Part shown: one piece after another, positions 9,266-17,092 of the stretch
Numbering within the stretch: position 1 is the first letter of the stretch
How the letters are laid out: each line of letters begins with the position of its first letter
Assembly (NCBI RefSeq): GCF_041020765.1
Contig: NZ_JBEUEJ010000016.1
Length of the DNA stretch: 64,000 bases
Reading direction: 5' to 3' (one strand)
Source of the DNA: Kineococcus terrestris
GTDB taxonomy: Bacteria > Actinomycetota > Actinomycetes > Actinomycetales > Kineococcaceae
The notes under the pieces: generated by a model
Databases searched by the model: none
Told to the model about the DNA's origin: nothing
The model's input: the letters and a program-made list of their open reading frames with translations, nothing else
Translations under genes and position numbers: made by a program

Positions 9266-10195
9266 GTGCCCGGTGGACTGGTAGCCCTGCTGGACGACGT
9301 GGCCGTGATCGCGCGGGCGGCCGCGGCCTCGGTGGACGACATCGGCGTCGCCGCGGCGCGCGCCGGCGCCAAGGCGGCGGGCGTCGTCGTCGACGACGCC
9401 GCCGTCACCCCGCAGTACGTGCGCGGCCTGACCGCCGACCGGGAACTGCCGATCGTCAAGCGGATCGCGGTCGGCTCCCTGCGCAACAAGCTGCTGATCA
9501 TCCTCCCGGTGATCCTGGTGCTCAGCCAGTTCGCGGAGTTCCTGCTGACACCGCTGCTCATGCTCGGCGGCGCCTACCTGTGCTACGAGGGCGCGGAGAA
9601 GCTGTGGGCCAAGGTCAGCGGCCACGGCCACGCCGCCGAGGACGGCGTCAAGGACGAGGACACCCTCGTGCGCGGCGCGATCCGCACCGACCTCATCCTG
9701 TCCGCCGAGATCATGGTGATCTCCCTCAACGAGGTCGCCGACCAGCCGTTCTTCTCCCGCCTGGCGATCCTCGTGGTCGTCGGGATCGCGATCACCCTGC
9801 TCGTCTACGGCGCGGTCGGGCTCATCGTGAAGATGGACGACGCGGGGCTGGCGCTGGCCCAGCGCCCGTCGCCGTCCACCGCCCGCTTCGGGCGCGGCCT
9901 GGTCGCGGCGATGCCGAAGCTCCTGACGGTCCTGACGGTCGTCGGCGTCGCCGCGATGCTGTGGGTCGGCGGGCACATCCTGCTCGTGGGCACCGACGAG
10001 CTGGGCTGGCACGGGCCCTACGAGCTCGTGCACCACCTCGAGGAGGGCGTGCACGAGGCCGCCGGGGCGGTCGGCGGGGTCGCCGCCTGGCTGGTCAACA
10101 CGGCCGCCAGCGCTGTGCTGGGCCTGCTCGTGGGCGCCGTGCTCGTCGCCCTGGCCTCCGTCACGATCCACCGCCGGCGCGCGGCGCAGCACTGA
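9266..10195 (+). CDS. DUF808-family (YedI-like) membrane protein
   Basis: A 309-residue inner-membrane protein. The N-terminus MPGGLVALLDD, the segment IGVAAARAGAKAAGVVVDDAA and the conserved LLMLGGAYLCYEGAEK are hallmarks of DUF808/YedI, a family of unknown molecular role. About six hydrophobic segments follow, and the C-terminal helix ends in a basic cap. GTG at 9266 has AGAGGAG nearby; the open frame extends upstream only over the previous gene's tail. Its last 35 bases overlap tail-to-tail with the MFS gene on the other strand. Confidence 0.88.
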   Translation: MPGGLVALLDDVAVIARAAAASVDDIGVAAARAGAKAAGVVVDDAAVTPQYVRGLTADRELPIVKRIAVGSLRNKLLIILPVILVLSQFAEFLLTPLLMLGGAYLCYEGAEKLWAKVSGHGHAAEDGVKDEDTLVRGAIRTDLILSAEIMVISLNEVADQPFFSRLAILVVVGIAITLLVYGAVGLIVKMDDAGLALAQRPSPSTARFGRGLVAAMPKLLTVLTVVGVAAMLWVGGHILLVGTDELGWHGPYELVHHLEEGVHEAAGAVGGVAAWLVNTAASAVLGLLVGAVLVALASVTIHRRRAAQH

Positions 10196-11468
10196 CGGCG
10201 CCCGCCGCGCCGCCGCGGGCGGCGAGCGCGACGGCCGGCAGGACCAGCAGCGCCAGCAGACCGCACCCGAGGGACAGCAGCCCGAACCCGCCGCCGGCCA
10301 CCACGAACCCCGAGCCCATGCCGCCGGCGGCGCCCGCCAGCGCGATCGACAGGTCGACCGCGCCCTGGGTGCGGGCGCGGACCTCCAGCGGCACCGCGCC
10401 GGAGAGCACCGCGGTGCCGGAGACCAGCCCGAAGCTCCAGCCCAGCCCCAGCAGCGCCAGCGCGAGGGTGAGCGCGGGCACCGACCCGCCCGGAGCGGTC
10501 GCGGCGACCAGGCCCGCCAGCAGGAGCGTGAGCCCGCCCGCGCCGGCCACCCGGGGAGCGCCGAAGCGGTCGACGAGCCAGCCCGACAGCGGCGACGGCA
10601 GGTACATCGCGCCGACGTGGACGGCGATGACCAGGCCGGTCGCGGACACGGAGTGGTCGTGGGCGCGCATGTGGACGGGGGTCATCGTCATCACCGCGGC
10701 CATCACGAGCTGCGTGACGACCATGACGGCCGCCGCCCCCAGCACCGCGCGCCGCGCGCCCGGGGGCCGCGCGGGCGCGGCCGGACCCGCCACCGGCACC
10801 GCCGGCCCGCCGGACCCGCCGGCGCGCTCGCGGGCCAGCAGCAGCGGGTCCGGGCGCAGCAGGGTCGCCAGCACCAGCCCGGCCGCGCCGTAGGCGAGGG
10901 CGGCCAGCAGGAACGGCCCGGCCAGCGCGGGGATCCCCCAGCGCTCGGCGACGCTGCCGGTGGGGCCGACGAGGAGGGGCCCGACGACGGCTCCCAGCGT
11001 GGTGGCCACGAGGACGGTGCTGACCGCCCGCCCGCGCCGGTCCGGGGACGCCAGGTCCGCTCCGGCGTAGCGGGCCTGGAGGTTGGTGGCGCTGCCCGCG
11101 CCGTACACCAGCAGCGCGCCGAACAGCAGCGCCACGTCGTCCAGGGCCGCCGCCAGCACCACGCCGGCGGCGCCCGCCGCGCCCACCAGGTACCCCAGCG
11201 CGAGCCCCGGCCGACGCCCGCGGCGCTGCGAGAGCCGGCCGACCAGCAGCGCCGCGGCCGCCGAGCCGGCCGTGAACAGAGCGGCGGGCAGCCCGGCGAG
11301 GCGGGTCGAGCCGAGCAGGTCCTGGGCCAGGAGAGCGCCGACGGTGATGCCGGCCGCCAGGCCCGCTCCCGAGAGGACCTGCGCGAGCACGAGCACCCGC
11401 AGCACCCGGCGCTGCTCGGGGTCCACCGGGTCGGGGGTGGACGGGGCGGGTCGGCGGGGCGGGCGCAC
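10161..11468 (-). CDS. MFS transporter
   Basis: A 435-residue major facilitator superfamily permease with roughly twelve hydrophobic segments split by a central loop at about residues 205-235 (RERAGGSGG). The motif A-like GRLSQRRGRRPG after helix 2 and GWLVDRFGAPR in the second half are characteristic. It is probably a drug or small-molecule exporter, as is common in this subgroup, but the substrate is not readable. GTG at 11468 is preceded by CACGAT with a six-base gap, so the message is probably leaderless. The 3' end overlaps the convergent DUF808 gene by 35 bases. Confidence 0.88.
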   Translation of the reverse strand: MRPPRRPAPSTPDPVDPEQRRVLRVLVLAQVLSGAGLAAGITVGALLAQDLLGSTRLAGLPAALFTAGSAAAALLVGRLSQRRGRRPGLALGYLVGAAGAAGVVLAAALDDVALLFGALLVYGAGSATNLQARYAGADLASPDRRGRAVSTVLVATTLGAVVGPLLVGPTGSVAERWGIPALAGPFLLAALAYGAAGLVLATLLRPDPLLLARERAGGSGGPAVPVAGPAAPARPPGARRAVLGAAAVMVVTQLVMAAVMTMTPVHMRAHDHSVSATGLVIAVHVGAMYLPSPLSGWLVDRFGAPRVAGAGGLTLLLAGLVAATAPGGSVPALTLALALLGLGWSFGLVSGTAVLSGAVPLEVRARTQGAVDLSIALAGAAGGMGSGFVVAGGGFGLLSLGCGLLALLVLPAVALAARGGAAGAVSAAPRAGGGS

Positions 11469-11474
11469 GCGGAG

Positions 11475-11480
11475 ATCGTG
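11475..11480 (-). promoter_or_regulatory. -10 hexamer of probable leaderless MFS mRNA
   Basis: CACGAT on the minus strand lies exactly six bases before the GTG at 11468 with no Shine-Dalgarno. The same GCCACGATC context recurs before the kinase gene at 42926. Confidence 0.45.
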
Positions 11481-11551
11481 GCACCAGCGGTCCGGCACGC
11501 CCCGCCCGCCGCGCTGCCCCGCCGCGCTCTGCTGGCGCGGCCGGCGCGCCG

Positions 11552-12565
11552 CTAGCGCTGCACCCGCGGGGCGGCCGCCGCGTCGGCGAGCAGCCCGTCC
11601 GCACCGCGGTCGGGGTGGTGGACCGCCGTCGCGGTCGTGACGGTGACGTCCCACCCGGCGACCGGTTCCTCCGCGACGAGGTGGCCGAGGCGCTGCGCCA
11701 GCTCCTCGGCCGCCCGCGCGCCGGTCCCCGGCAGGACCACCGCGAACTCGTGGTCGCCGGTGCGGGCCAGCAGGTCGGTGCGCCGCAGCGCCACGTGCAG
11801 GCGGGCGGCGACCTCCGCCAGGACGGCGTCGGCCGTGCGCCGTCCGGCGATGCCGGTGACCCGCGCGAAGCCGTCGACCTCGAGCAGGACCAGCGCCAGC
11901 TCGCCGGGCCGGCGGGCCAGCCGGGCGGTCTCCTCGGCCAGGCGCTCGTCGAGGGCGCGCCGGTCGGCGGCGCCGGTGACCGGGTCGGTGCGCGAGCCCT
12001 CGCGCAGCCGGCGCGCCAGCTCGCGCTCCCGCGACCGGACCGCCTCCAGCTCCTCGAGCGCCACGCGCAGCGACAGCTCCACCGAGACGGCGGCGGCCAG
12101 GTCCTCCAGCAGCTGCAGGTCGTCCTCGCTCCAGCGCCGGGGCACGACGTCGGCGGCGCAGAACGCGCCGAGGACGTGCTCGCCGTGGCGCAGCGGGAAC
12201 CCGGCGTAGGCGCCCGCACCCATCTCCACGACCGCGGCGTGCGCGCGGTACGCCGGGTCGGTGCGCGCGTCGAAGAGCACCACCGGGCCCTCCTGGTCGA
12301 CCACCTGCGCGCACAGCGAGTGCGACAGCGGCGTCCAGCGCTGCGAGGCCCACGGCTCGGGCAGCCCGACGGCCGCCCGGATCACCTCCCGGTCGCCGGT
12401 GATGAACGAGACCATCGCCACCGGCACGCGCAGCACGCGGGCGGCCAGCCGCACCAGCCGGTCCAGCCCCTCGCCCTCCCCGGCGGCGCGCACCGCGTCC
12501 TGGACCGCTGACCGGCGCTCCGCCTCGGCCAGCGGTCCCCGGGGCGACGTCGCGCCGGGAGGCAC
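11552..12565 (-). CDS. GAF domain protein with degenerate GGDEF
   Basis: A 337-residue cytosolic signalling protein. Residues about 20-165 form a GAF domain of the type found in front of many diguanylate cyclases (VAMVSFITGDREVIR...; PLRHGEHVLGAFCA). A short coil follows (EELEAVRSRERELARRL), then a GGDEF-fold domain (DPVTGAADRRALDERL). The active-site loop reads GDHEF (residues 270-274) instead of GGDEF, so cyclase activity is doubtful, but the inhibitory-site RxxD is intact as RRTD (261-264) at the correct five-residue spacing. It may therefore bind c-di-GMP as a receptor rather than make it. Start GTG 12565 with CAGCAT six bases upstream. Confidence 0.85.
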   Translation of the reverse strand: MPPGATSPRGPLAEAERRSAVQDAVRAAGEGEGLDRLVRLAARVLRVPVAMVSFITGDREVIRAAVGLPEPWASQRWTPLSHSLCAQVVDQEGPVVLFDARTDPAYRAHAAVVEMGAGAYAGFPLRHGEHVLGAFCAADVVPRRWSEDDLQLLEDLAAAVSVELSLRVALEELEAVRSRERELARRLREGSRTDPVTGAADRRALDERLAEETARLARRPGELALVLLEVDGFARVTGIAGRRTADAVLAEVAARLHVALRRTDLLARTGDHEFAVVLPGTGARAAEELAQRLGHLVAEEPVAGWDVTVTTATAVHHPDRGADGLLADAAAAPRVQR

Positions 12566-12571
12566 GCGGTC

Positions 12572-12577
12572 ATGCTG
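12572..12577 (-). promoter_or_regulatory. -10 hexamer of probable leaderless GAF-GGDEF mRNA
   Basis: CAGCAT on the minus strand is six bases before the GTG at 12565; there is no Shine-Dalgarno. It lies in the divergent gap shared with the LacI-type regulator gene. Confidence 0.35.
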
Positions 12578-12709
12578 ACCCGGTCCGGCGACCCCGGCAA
12601 GGGGGCCCGCCGGTCGTCCGGTGGACGGGTCGCGGCGCGCGCCCCCCTGCCACACTGGGGCCGCTCCCGCCCGGGACCGCACCCCCTCCAGGACGCCCGA
12701 GGACACCGC

Positions 12710-13720
12710 GTGCCGCCCACCTACAAGGACATCCAGCGGATGACCGGCCTGTCGCTGGCCACGATCTCCAAGCACTTCAACGGCGGCAACGTGCTGGCGG
12801 CCAACCGGGCGGCGATCGAGGAGGCCGCCGCGGACCTGGGGTTCCGCGTCAACGAGGTGGCGCGCAGCCTGCGCACCCGTCGCTCGGGCACGGTGGGGGT
12901 CCTGCTGCCGGCGCTGGACAACGACTTCCACCTGGAGGTCATCGCGGGCGTCGAGGCGGTCCTCAAGGACGTCGGCGTCAGCGTCGTGGTCGTCTCCAGC
13001 CACACGTCCGCCGCGGGGGCCGCCGGTGCGGTGGACCTGCTGGTGGACCGGCGGGTGGACGGGATCATCGCCGTGCCCGGCCGGCACGACGGCGAGCCGC
13101 TGCGCGCGGCGGCGGCGCGCGGGCTGCCGGTGGTGCTCGTGGACCGGCTGGTCAGCGGGCTGGAGTGCGACGCCGTGGTGCTGGACAACACCGGCGCCTC
13201 CGCGCAGGTCGTGCGCCACCTCGTGGAGCACGGGCACCGGGAGGTCGCCGTGGTGACCGGCACCCCGGACGTGTGGACGATGCGCGAGCGGCTGACCGGG
13301 TTCCGCCGCGCCATGCGCGCCGCCGGGCTGCCCGTGGCCCGCGAGCACGTGGTCCGCGGCCCGCTGACGGTGCGCACCGGGCGCGAGGCGGTGCACGCCC
13401 TCCTGGCGGGCGAGCGGCGGCCCACGGCGGTGTACGCCACGAACTACGAGCTGACCCTCGGCGCGGTCGTCGCCCTCAACGAGGCGGACGTCGACGTGCC
13501 CGGGGACGTCTCCCTCGTCGGTTTCGACGGCGAGGTCGTCGCGCAGGTCGCCCGGCCGCGCACGTCCGTGTACGTGCAGCCGGTGCGGGAGATCGCGCGG
13601 GAGGCCGCCGAGCTGATGCGCGAGCGGCTGGCCGGCGACGGGGAGGGGACCGCCCCGCGCCGTCGGGTGCTGACGGGACGCTTCGTGCCGGGCGGCTCCG
13701 TCGGCCCGCCGCGCGGCTGA
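12710..13720 (+). CDS. LacI-family regulator of the fucose locus
   Basis: A 336-residue LacI/GalR repressor. The N-terminal helix-turn-helix and hinge read TYKDIQRMTGLSLATISKHF followed by ANRAAIEEAAADLGFRVNEVARSLRT, then a periplasmic-binding-like effector domain (GTVGVLLPALDNDF; DVSLVGFDGE). It is expected to bind an operator and be released by a sugar such as fucose or a fucosyl glycan. GTG 12710 follows GAGGA by six bases. It is transcribed in the same direction as, and directly upstream of, the sugar transporter operon, whose promoter contains a LacI-type palindrome, making local control very likely. Confidence 0.92.
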   Translation: MPPTYKDIQRMTGLSLATISKHFNGGNVLAANRAAIEEAAADLGFRVNEVARSLRTRRSGTVGVLLPALDNDFHLEVIAGVEAVLKDVGVSVVVVSSHTSAAGAAGAVDLLVDRRVDGIIAVPGRHDGEPLRAAAARGLPVVLVDRLVSGLECDAVVLDNTGASAQVVRHLVEHGHREVAVVTGTPDVWTMRERLTGFRRAMRAAGLPVAREHVVRGPLTVRTGREAVHALLAGERRPTAVYATNYELTLGAVVALNEADVDVPGDVSLVGFDGEVVAQVARPRTSVYVQPVREIAREAAELMRERLAGDGEGTAPRRRVLTGRFVPGGSVGPPRG

Positions 13721-13758
13721 GCGCACCGGGCGACGGGCGACGGGCGGGGTGCGCCCCC

Positions 13759-13787
13759 TTGTCTGCGCGAATCGTTTCGCGTACCGT
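13759..13787 (+). promoter_or_regulatory. Promoter of fucose transporter operon
   Basis: A -35 of TTGTCT (13759-13764) and a -10 of TACCGT (13782-13787) are separated by exactly 17 bases and lie 66 bases ahead of the solute-binding protein gene. The spacer contains the LacI-type operator. Confidence 0.7.
13766..13781. promoter_or_regulatory. LacI-type operator in the promoter spacer
   Basis: CGCGAATCGTTTCGCG is a 16-base dyad with six-base arms and a central CG, the classic format for LacI/GalR-family operators. It fills the spacer between the -35 and -10, so a bound repressor would exclude RNA polymerase. The AT content of the half-site centres stands out against the surrounding GC-rich DNA. 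Confidence 0.75.
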
Positions 13788-13852
13788 TCCGTCACGCCCT
13801 GCGCGGCGGGCTCGCACCGCCGGCGCAGAACTTCGACGACGAAGGACGGATC

Positions 13853-15148
13853 ATGGCCGATCTGCACGCCCGCCCCGCGAGGCGGTCCCGCTCCCCGCGC
13901 CGCGCCCGGTCCGCCGGGGCCGCGGCCGCCCTCGTCCTGGCCCTGTCCGCCTGCGGCGGCGGCGACTCCGAGGCCGGCGGTGGCGCCACCACCGACGGCG
14001 ACGTCACCACGCTGACCTGGCAGATGTGGGCCAACTCCCAGATCGAGACCGACGCGCTGAACCGCCTGTCCGAGATGGTCACCGAGCAGCACCCCGACAT
14101 CCGCCTGCAGCTGCAGACCAGCTCCTTCGCCGACTACTGGACGCGGCTGACCGCCCAGGCCAGCGGGGGTGACGTCGCCTGCCTGCTGGGCGTGCAGGGC
14201 CCGCGCGTGCCGCTGATCGCGGACCTGCTGCGGCCGCTGCCGGAGGACGAGCTGCAGGGCGCCGGCATCGACATGGCGGACTTCAACGAGGAGATGGCCG
14301 CCTCGCTGCAGGTCGACGGCACCCAGGTCGCCGTGCCGTTCGACCTCGGTCCGCTCGTGGTGTTCTACAACGCCGACGCGTTCGAGGCGGCCGGTGTGCC
14401 CCTGCCCGAACCCGGCTGGACGGTGGAGGACTTCACCGCGGCCGCCGAGGCGCTGCAGGCCAGCGGGATCGACGCCTACGGCTTCTTCCCGACGTACGAC
14501 GCCTTCACGGCGTGGTCGCTCACGCTGACCGGGCAGCAGGCCATCGGCGACGACGGCGAGCTGAACCTCGACACCCCCGAGATGGCCGGGGTGTTCGAGA
14601 CCCTGCAGGCGATGCGGGAGCAGGGCCTGAGCCCGGCGCTGCCCGCGACGAACGACGGGCTGGAGTCGCTCAACCAGTACATGGCGGGCAACACCGCGAT
14701 GGTCGTCGACGGGCCGTGGCAGTACGGCAACATCGTCCAGAACGCGGCCTTCACCCCCGGGGTGGCCCCGATGCCGGCGGGCCCGGACGGGTCCGCCTCG
14801 CACCTGGCCGGCTCCGGCTACGGCGTCTCGGCCAACTGCTCGGCGCCGGAGGAGGCGGTGCGGGCGCTGTCGGTCATCACCGGGCCCGAGGCCCTGCAGT
14901 ACCTCGGGGAGATCGGGCGCGCCTACCCGGCTCGCACCGAGCAGGCCGCCTCCTGGTACCAGGGCGAGCTGGCCGACGCGCAGCCCGCGCTGGAGTACGC
15001 CATCGAGAACTCCACCTACCTGCGCACCAACCCGCAGATGAACCAGCTGGGCCAGCTCTTCCAGCAGTACGGCATCCCGGCCTTCAACGGCCAGCAGGAC
15101 GCCGGGGCCTTCCTGCAGCAGATCCAGTCCCAGGTCGGCGGGTCCTGA
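13853..15148 (+). CDS. CUT1 ABC importer sugar-binding lipoprotein
   Basis: A 431-residue extracellular solute-binding protein of family 1. The N-terminus has an Arg-rich n-region, a hydrophobic stretch and lipobox LSAC with lipidation at C34, then a Gly/Ser/Glu linker. The mature part begins TLTWQMWANSQIETDALNRL, standard for the MalE-like fold. It captures an oligosaccharide or sugar at the cell surface and hands it to the two permeases encoded next. Neighbouring fucosidase and fucose-oxidising enzymes suggest a fucosylated substrate; that is inference. Confidence 0.93.
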   Translation: MADLHARPARRSRSPRRARSAGAAAALVLALSACGGGDSEAGGGATTDGDVTTLTWQMWANSQIETDALNRLSEMVTEQHPDIRLQLQTSSFADYWTRLTAQASGGDVACLLGVQGPRVPLIADLLRPLPEDELQGAGIDMADFNEEMAASLQVDGTQVAVPFDLGPLVVFYNADAFEAAGVPLPEPGWTVEDFTAAAEALQASGIDAYGFFPTYDAFTAWSLTLTGQQAIGDDGELNLDTPEMAGVFETLQAMREQGLSPALPATNDGLESLNQYMAGNTAMVVDGPWQYGNIVQNAAFTPGVAPMPAGPDGSASHLAGSGYGVSANCSAPEEAVRALSVITGPEALQYLGEIGRAYPARTEQAASWYQGELADAQPALEYAIENSTYLRTNPQMNQLGQLFQQYGIPAFNGQQDAGAFLQQIQSQVGGS

Positions 15149-15208
15149 GGTGGTCCGCTCCGGCGCGGTGCCGCCGCACCGCGCGCCCGTCCGGCGGGGG
15201 GAGGTGCC

Positions 15209-16144
15209 GTGGCCGTCACCCTCCCCCCGGTGAGGCGGGACGTCCGCGGCGCCAGGGCGACCGCGGCCGTCGGCCGACGCCGCTCCCTGACGGCGTGGGG
15301 GTTCCTCGCGCCCAGCGCCGCGGGCTTCGCGGTCTTCACGCTCATCCCGATCGTGGGGTCCATCGGCCTGGCCTTCTTCGTGTGGCCGCTGCTGGGCGAG
15401 CGGACCTTCACCGGGCTGGACAACTTCCGGACGCTGTTCACCACCGACCCGGCGTTCTGGCGGGCGATGCTGAACACCACGATCTTCGTGGTGCTGTACG
15501 TGCCGCTGAACTTCGTCGTCTCGCTCGGCCTGGCGCTGTGGATGGGCCCGCGCATCCGCGGGCGCGGGCTGTACCGGGTGCTGTTCTTCCTGCCGGCCGT
15601 GACGCCGATGGTCGCCAACGCGCTGGTCTGGCGGTTGCTGCTGCAGCCCGGCGGGCTGTACGACACGGTCGCGCAGTCCTGGTTCGGCCTGGACGCGCAG
15701 AACCCGCTCGGCGGGCCGTTCTCGGCCATGGTGTGCGTCGTGCTGATGTCCGTGTGGCAGGGGTTCGGCTACAACATGCTCGTCTTCGCGGCCGGGCTGG
15801 AGGCCATCGACCGCAACCTGTACGAGGCGGCGGCCATCGACGGCGCGGGGACGCTGCGCCGGTTCTGGAGCATCACCGTGCCGATGCTGTCCCCGTCGAT
15901 GTTCTTCGCCGCCGTGATGACGCTCATCACGTCGTTCCAGGTGTTCGCCCAGCCGTACATCCTCACCGGCGGCGGACCGGGCAACGCGACCCAGACGACC
16001 GTCATGCTGATGTACCAGTCCGGCTTCCAGTTCTTCCAGCTCGGCACCGCCTCGGCGATCGCCACGGTGCTGCTGCTGCTCATCGTCCTCGTCACCGGCC
16101 TGCAGTTCCTGGGCCAGCGGAGGTGGGTCCACTATGACCACTGA
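15209..16144 (+). CDS. CUT1 ABC importer permease 1 (MalF-like)
   Basis: A 311-residue membrane permease with about six helices. The EAA loop reads YEAAAIDGAGTLRRFWSITV, the contact site for the ATPase. GTG at 15209 follows a GGGGGGAGGTGCC context. It overlaps the start of permease 2 by 11 bases, indicating translational coupling. No ATP-binding subunit is present in this operon; in actinobacteria CUT1 systems commonly share a single MsiK-type ATPase encoded elsewhere. Confidence 0.94.
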   Translation: MAVTLPPVRRDVRGARATAAVGRRRSLTAWGFLAPSAAGFAVFTLIPIVGSIGLAFFVWPLLGERTFTGLDNFRTLFTTDPAFWRAMLNTTIFVVLYVPLNFVVSLGLALWMGPRIRGRGLYRVLFFLPAVTPMVANALVWRLLLQPGGLYDTVAQSWFGLDAQNPLGGPFSAMVCVVLMSVWQGFGYNMLVFAAGLEAIDRNLYEAAAIDGAGTLRRFWSITVPMLSPSMFFAAVMTLITSFQVFAQPYILTGGGPGNATQTTVMLMYQSGFQFFQLGTASAIATVLLLLIVLVTGLQFLGQRRWVHYDH

Positions 16145-17030
16145 GGCCGTGCGCCCCCGGGCGGCCCGCGCCCCCCGGACCGCCGGGCGCCGGCGCCGCT
16201 ACGCGCCGAACGACCCGACCCGCCCCGCGGTCGTCTCGCAGGTGCTGCTGACGCTGGTCCTGCTGCTCTTCCTCGTCCCGTTCGTCTGGATGGTCGCCAC
16301 GGCCCTGAAGCCGGCCGCCGAGGTGTTCGGCGAGCCGCGCCTGGTCGGCAGCAGCCTGCGCTTCGACAACTTCACCACCGCGTGGAGCTACGTGCCGTTC
16401 GGCCGCTTCATGGTCAACGGGATCGTCGTCTCGGTGGCGGGCACGCTCGTCACGTGCGTGACGTCGGTGCTCGCCGCCTACGCCTTCGCCCGGCTGGAGT
16501 TCCGCGGCCGCGAATTCTTCTTCCTGCTGTACCTGGTGACCCTGATGGTGCCGCAGGAGGTCATGGTCGTACCGATGTTCATCCTCATGCAGGAGTTCGG
16601 GTGGACCAACACGTACCAGGCCCTCGTCCTGCCGTGGGCGTTCTCCGCCTTCGGCACCTTCCTGCTGCGCCAGTTCTTCCGCGGCATCCCGCGCGAGCTG
16701 GAGGAGGCGGCCCTGGTGGACGGGGCCAACCGGCTGCGCGTCCTGGTGCAGGTGGTCCTGCCGATCGCCCGTCCCGCGGTGGCGGTCCTGGCCGTCTTCA
16801 CCTTCATCAACTACTGGAACAGCTTCCTGTGGCCGCTGATCATCACCAACAGCCAGGACATGGCCACCGTCCCCCTGGGCCTCAACCTGTTCCTGGGGCA
16901 GCAGGGCAGCCAGTGGCACCTGCTGATGGCGGCCGCGACGATCTCCGTGGTGCCCACGGTCGTCGTCGTCCTGCTGCTGCAGCGCCACCTCGTGCGGGGC
17001 ATCGCGATGTCCGGGCTGGGCGGGCGCTGA
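16134..17030 (+). CDS. CUT1 ABC importer permease 2 (MalG-like)
   Basis: A 298-residue inner-membrane permease with six predicted helices and the EAA loop LEEAALVDGANRLRVLVQVV. ATG at 16134 lies inside the 3' end of permease 1 and is preceded by AGGTGGG. Together with permease 1 it forms the heterodimeric pore for sugar uptake. The N-terminus is Arg/Pro-rich and cytosolic. Confidence 0.94.
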   Translation: MTTEAVRPRAARAPRTAGRRRRYAPNDPTRPAVVSQVLLTLVLLLFLVPFVWMVATALKPAAEVFGEPRLVGSSLRFDNFTTAWSYVPFGRFMVNGIVVSVAGTLVTCVTSVLAAYAFARLEFRGREFFFLLYLVTLMVPQEVMVVPMFILMQEFGWTNTYQALVLPWAFSAFGTFLLRQFFRGIPRELEEAALVDGANRLRVLVQVVLPIARPAVAVLAVFTFINYWNSFLWPLIITNSQDMATVPLGLNLFLGQQGSQWHLLMAAATISVVPTVVVVLLLQRHLVRGIAMSGLGGR

Positions 17031-17092
17031 TCCGCCGACGCGCCCCGCACCGCCCCCACGCAGCAGCACGCCCGGTCCGGAGGGCCGCACCG

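Noticed and set aside
11552..16141. A 1529-codon minus-strand open frame
   Set aside because: It is antisense to the LacI, solute-binding and permease genes and arises from high third-position GC; only its last 338 codons (GAF-GGDEF) are real.
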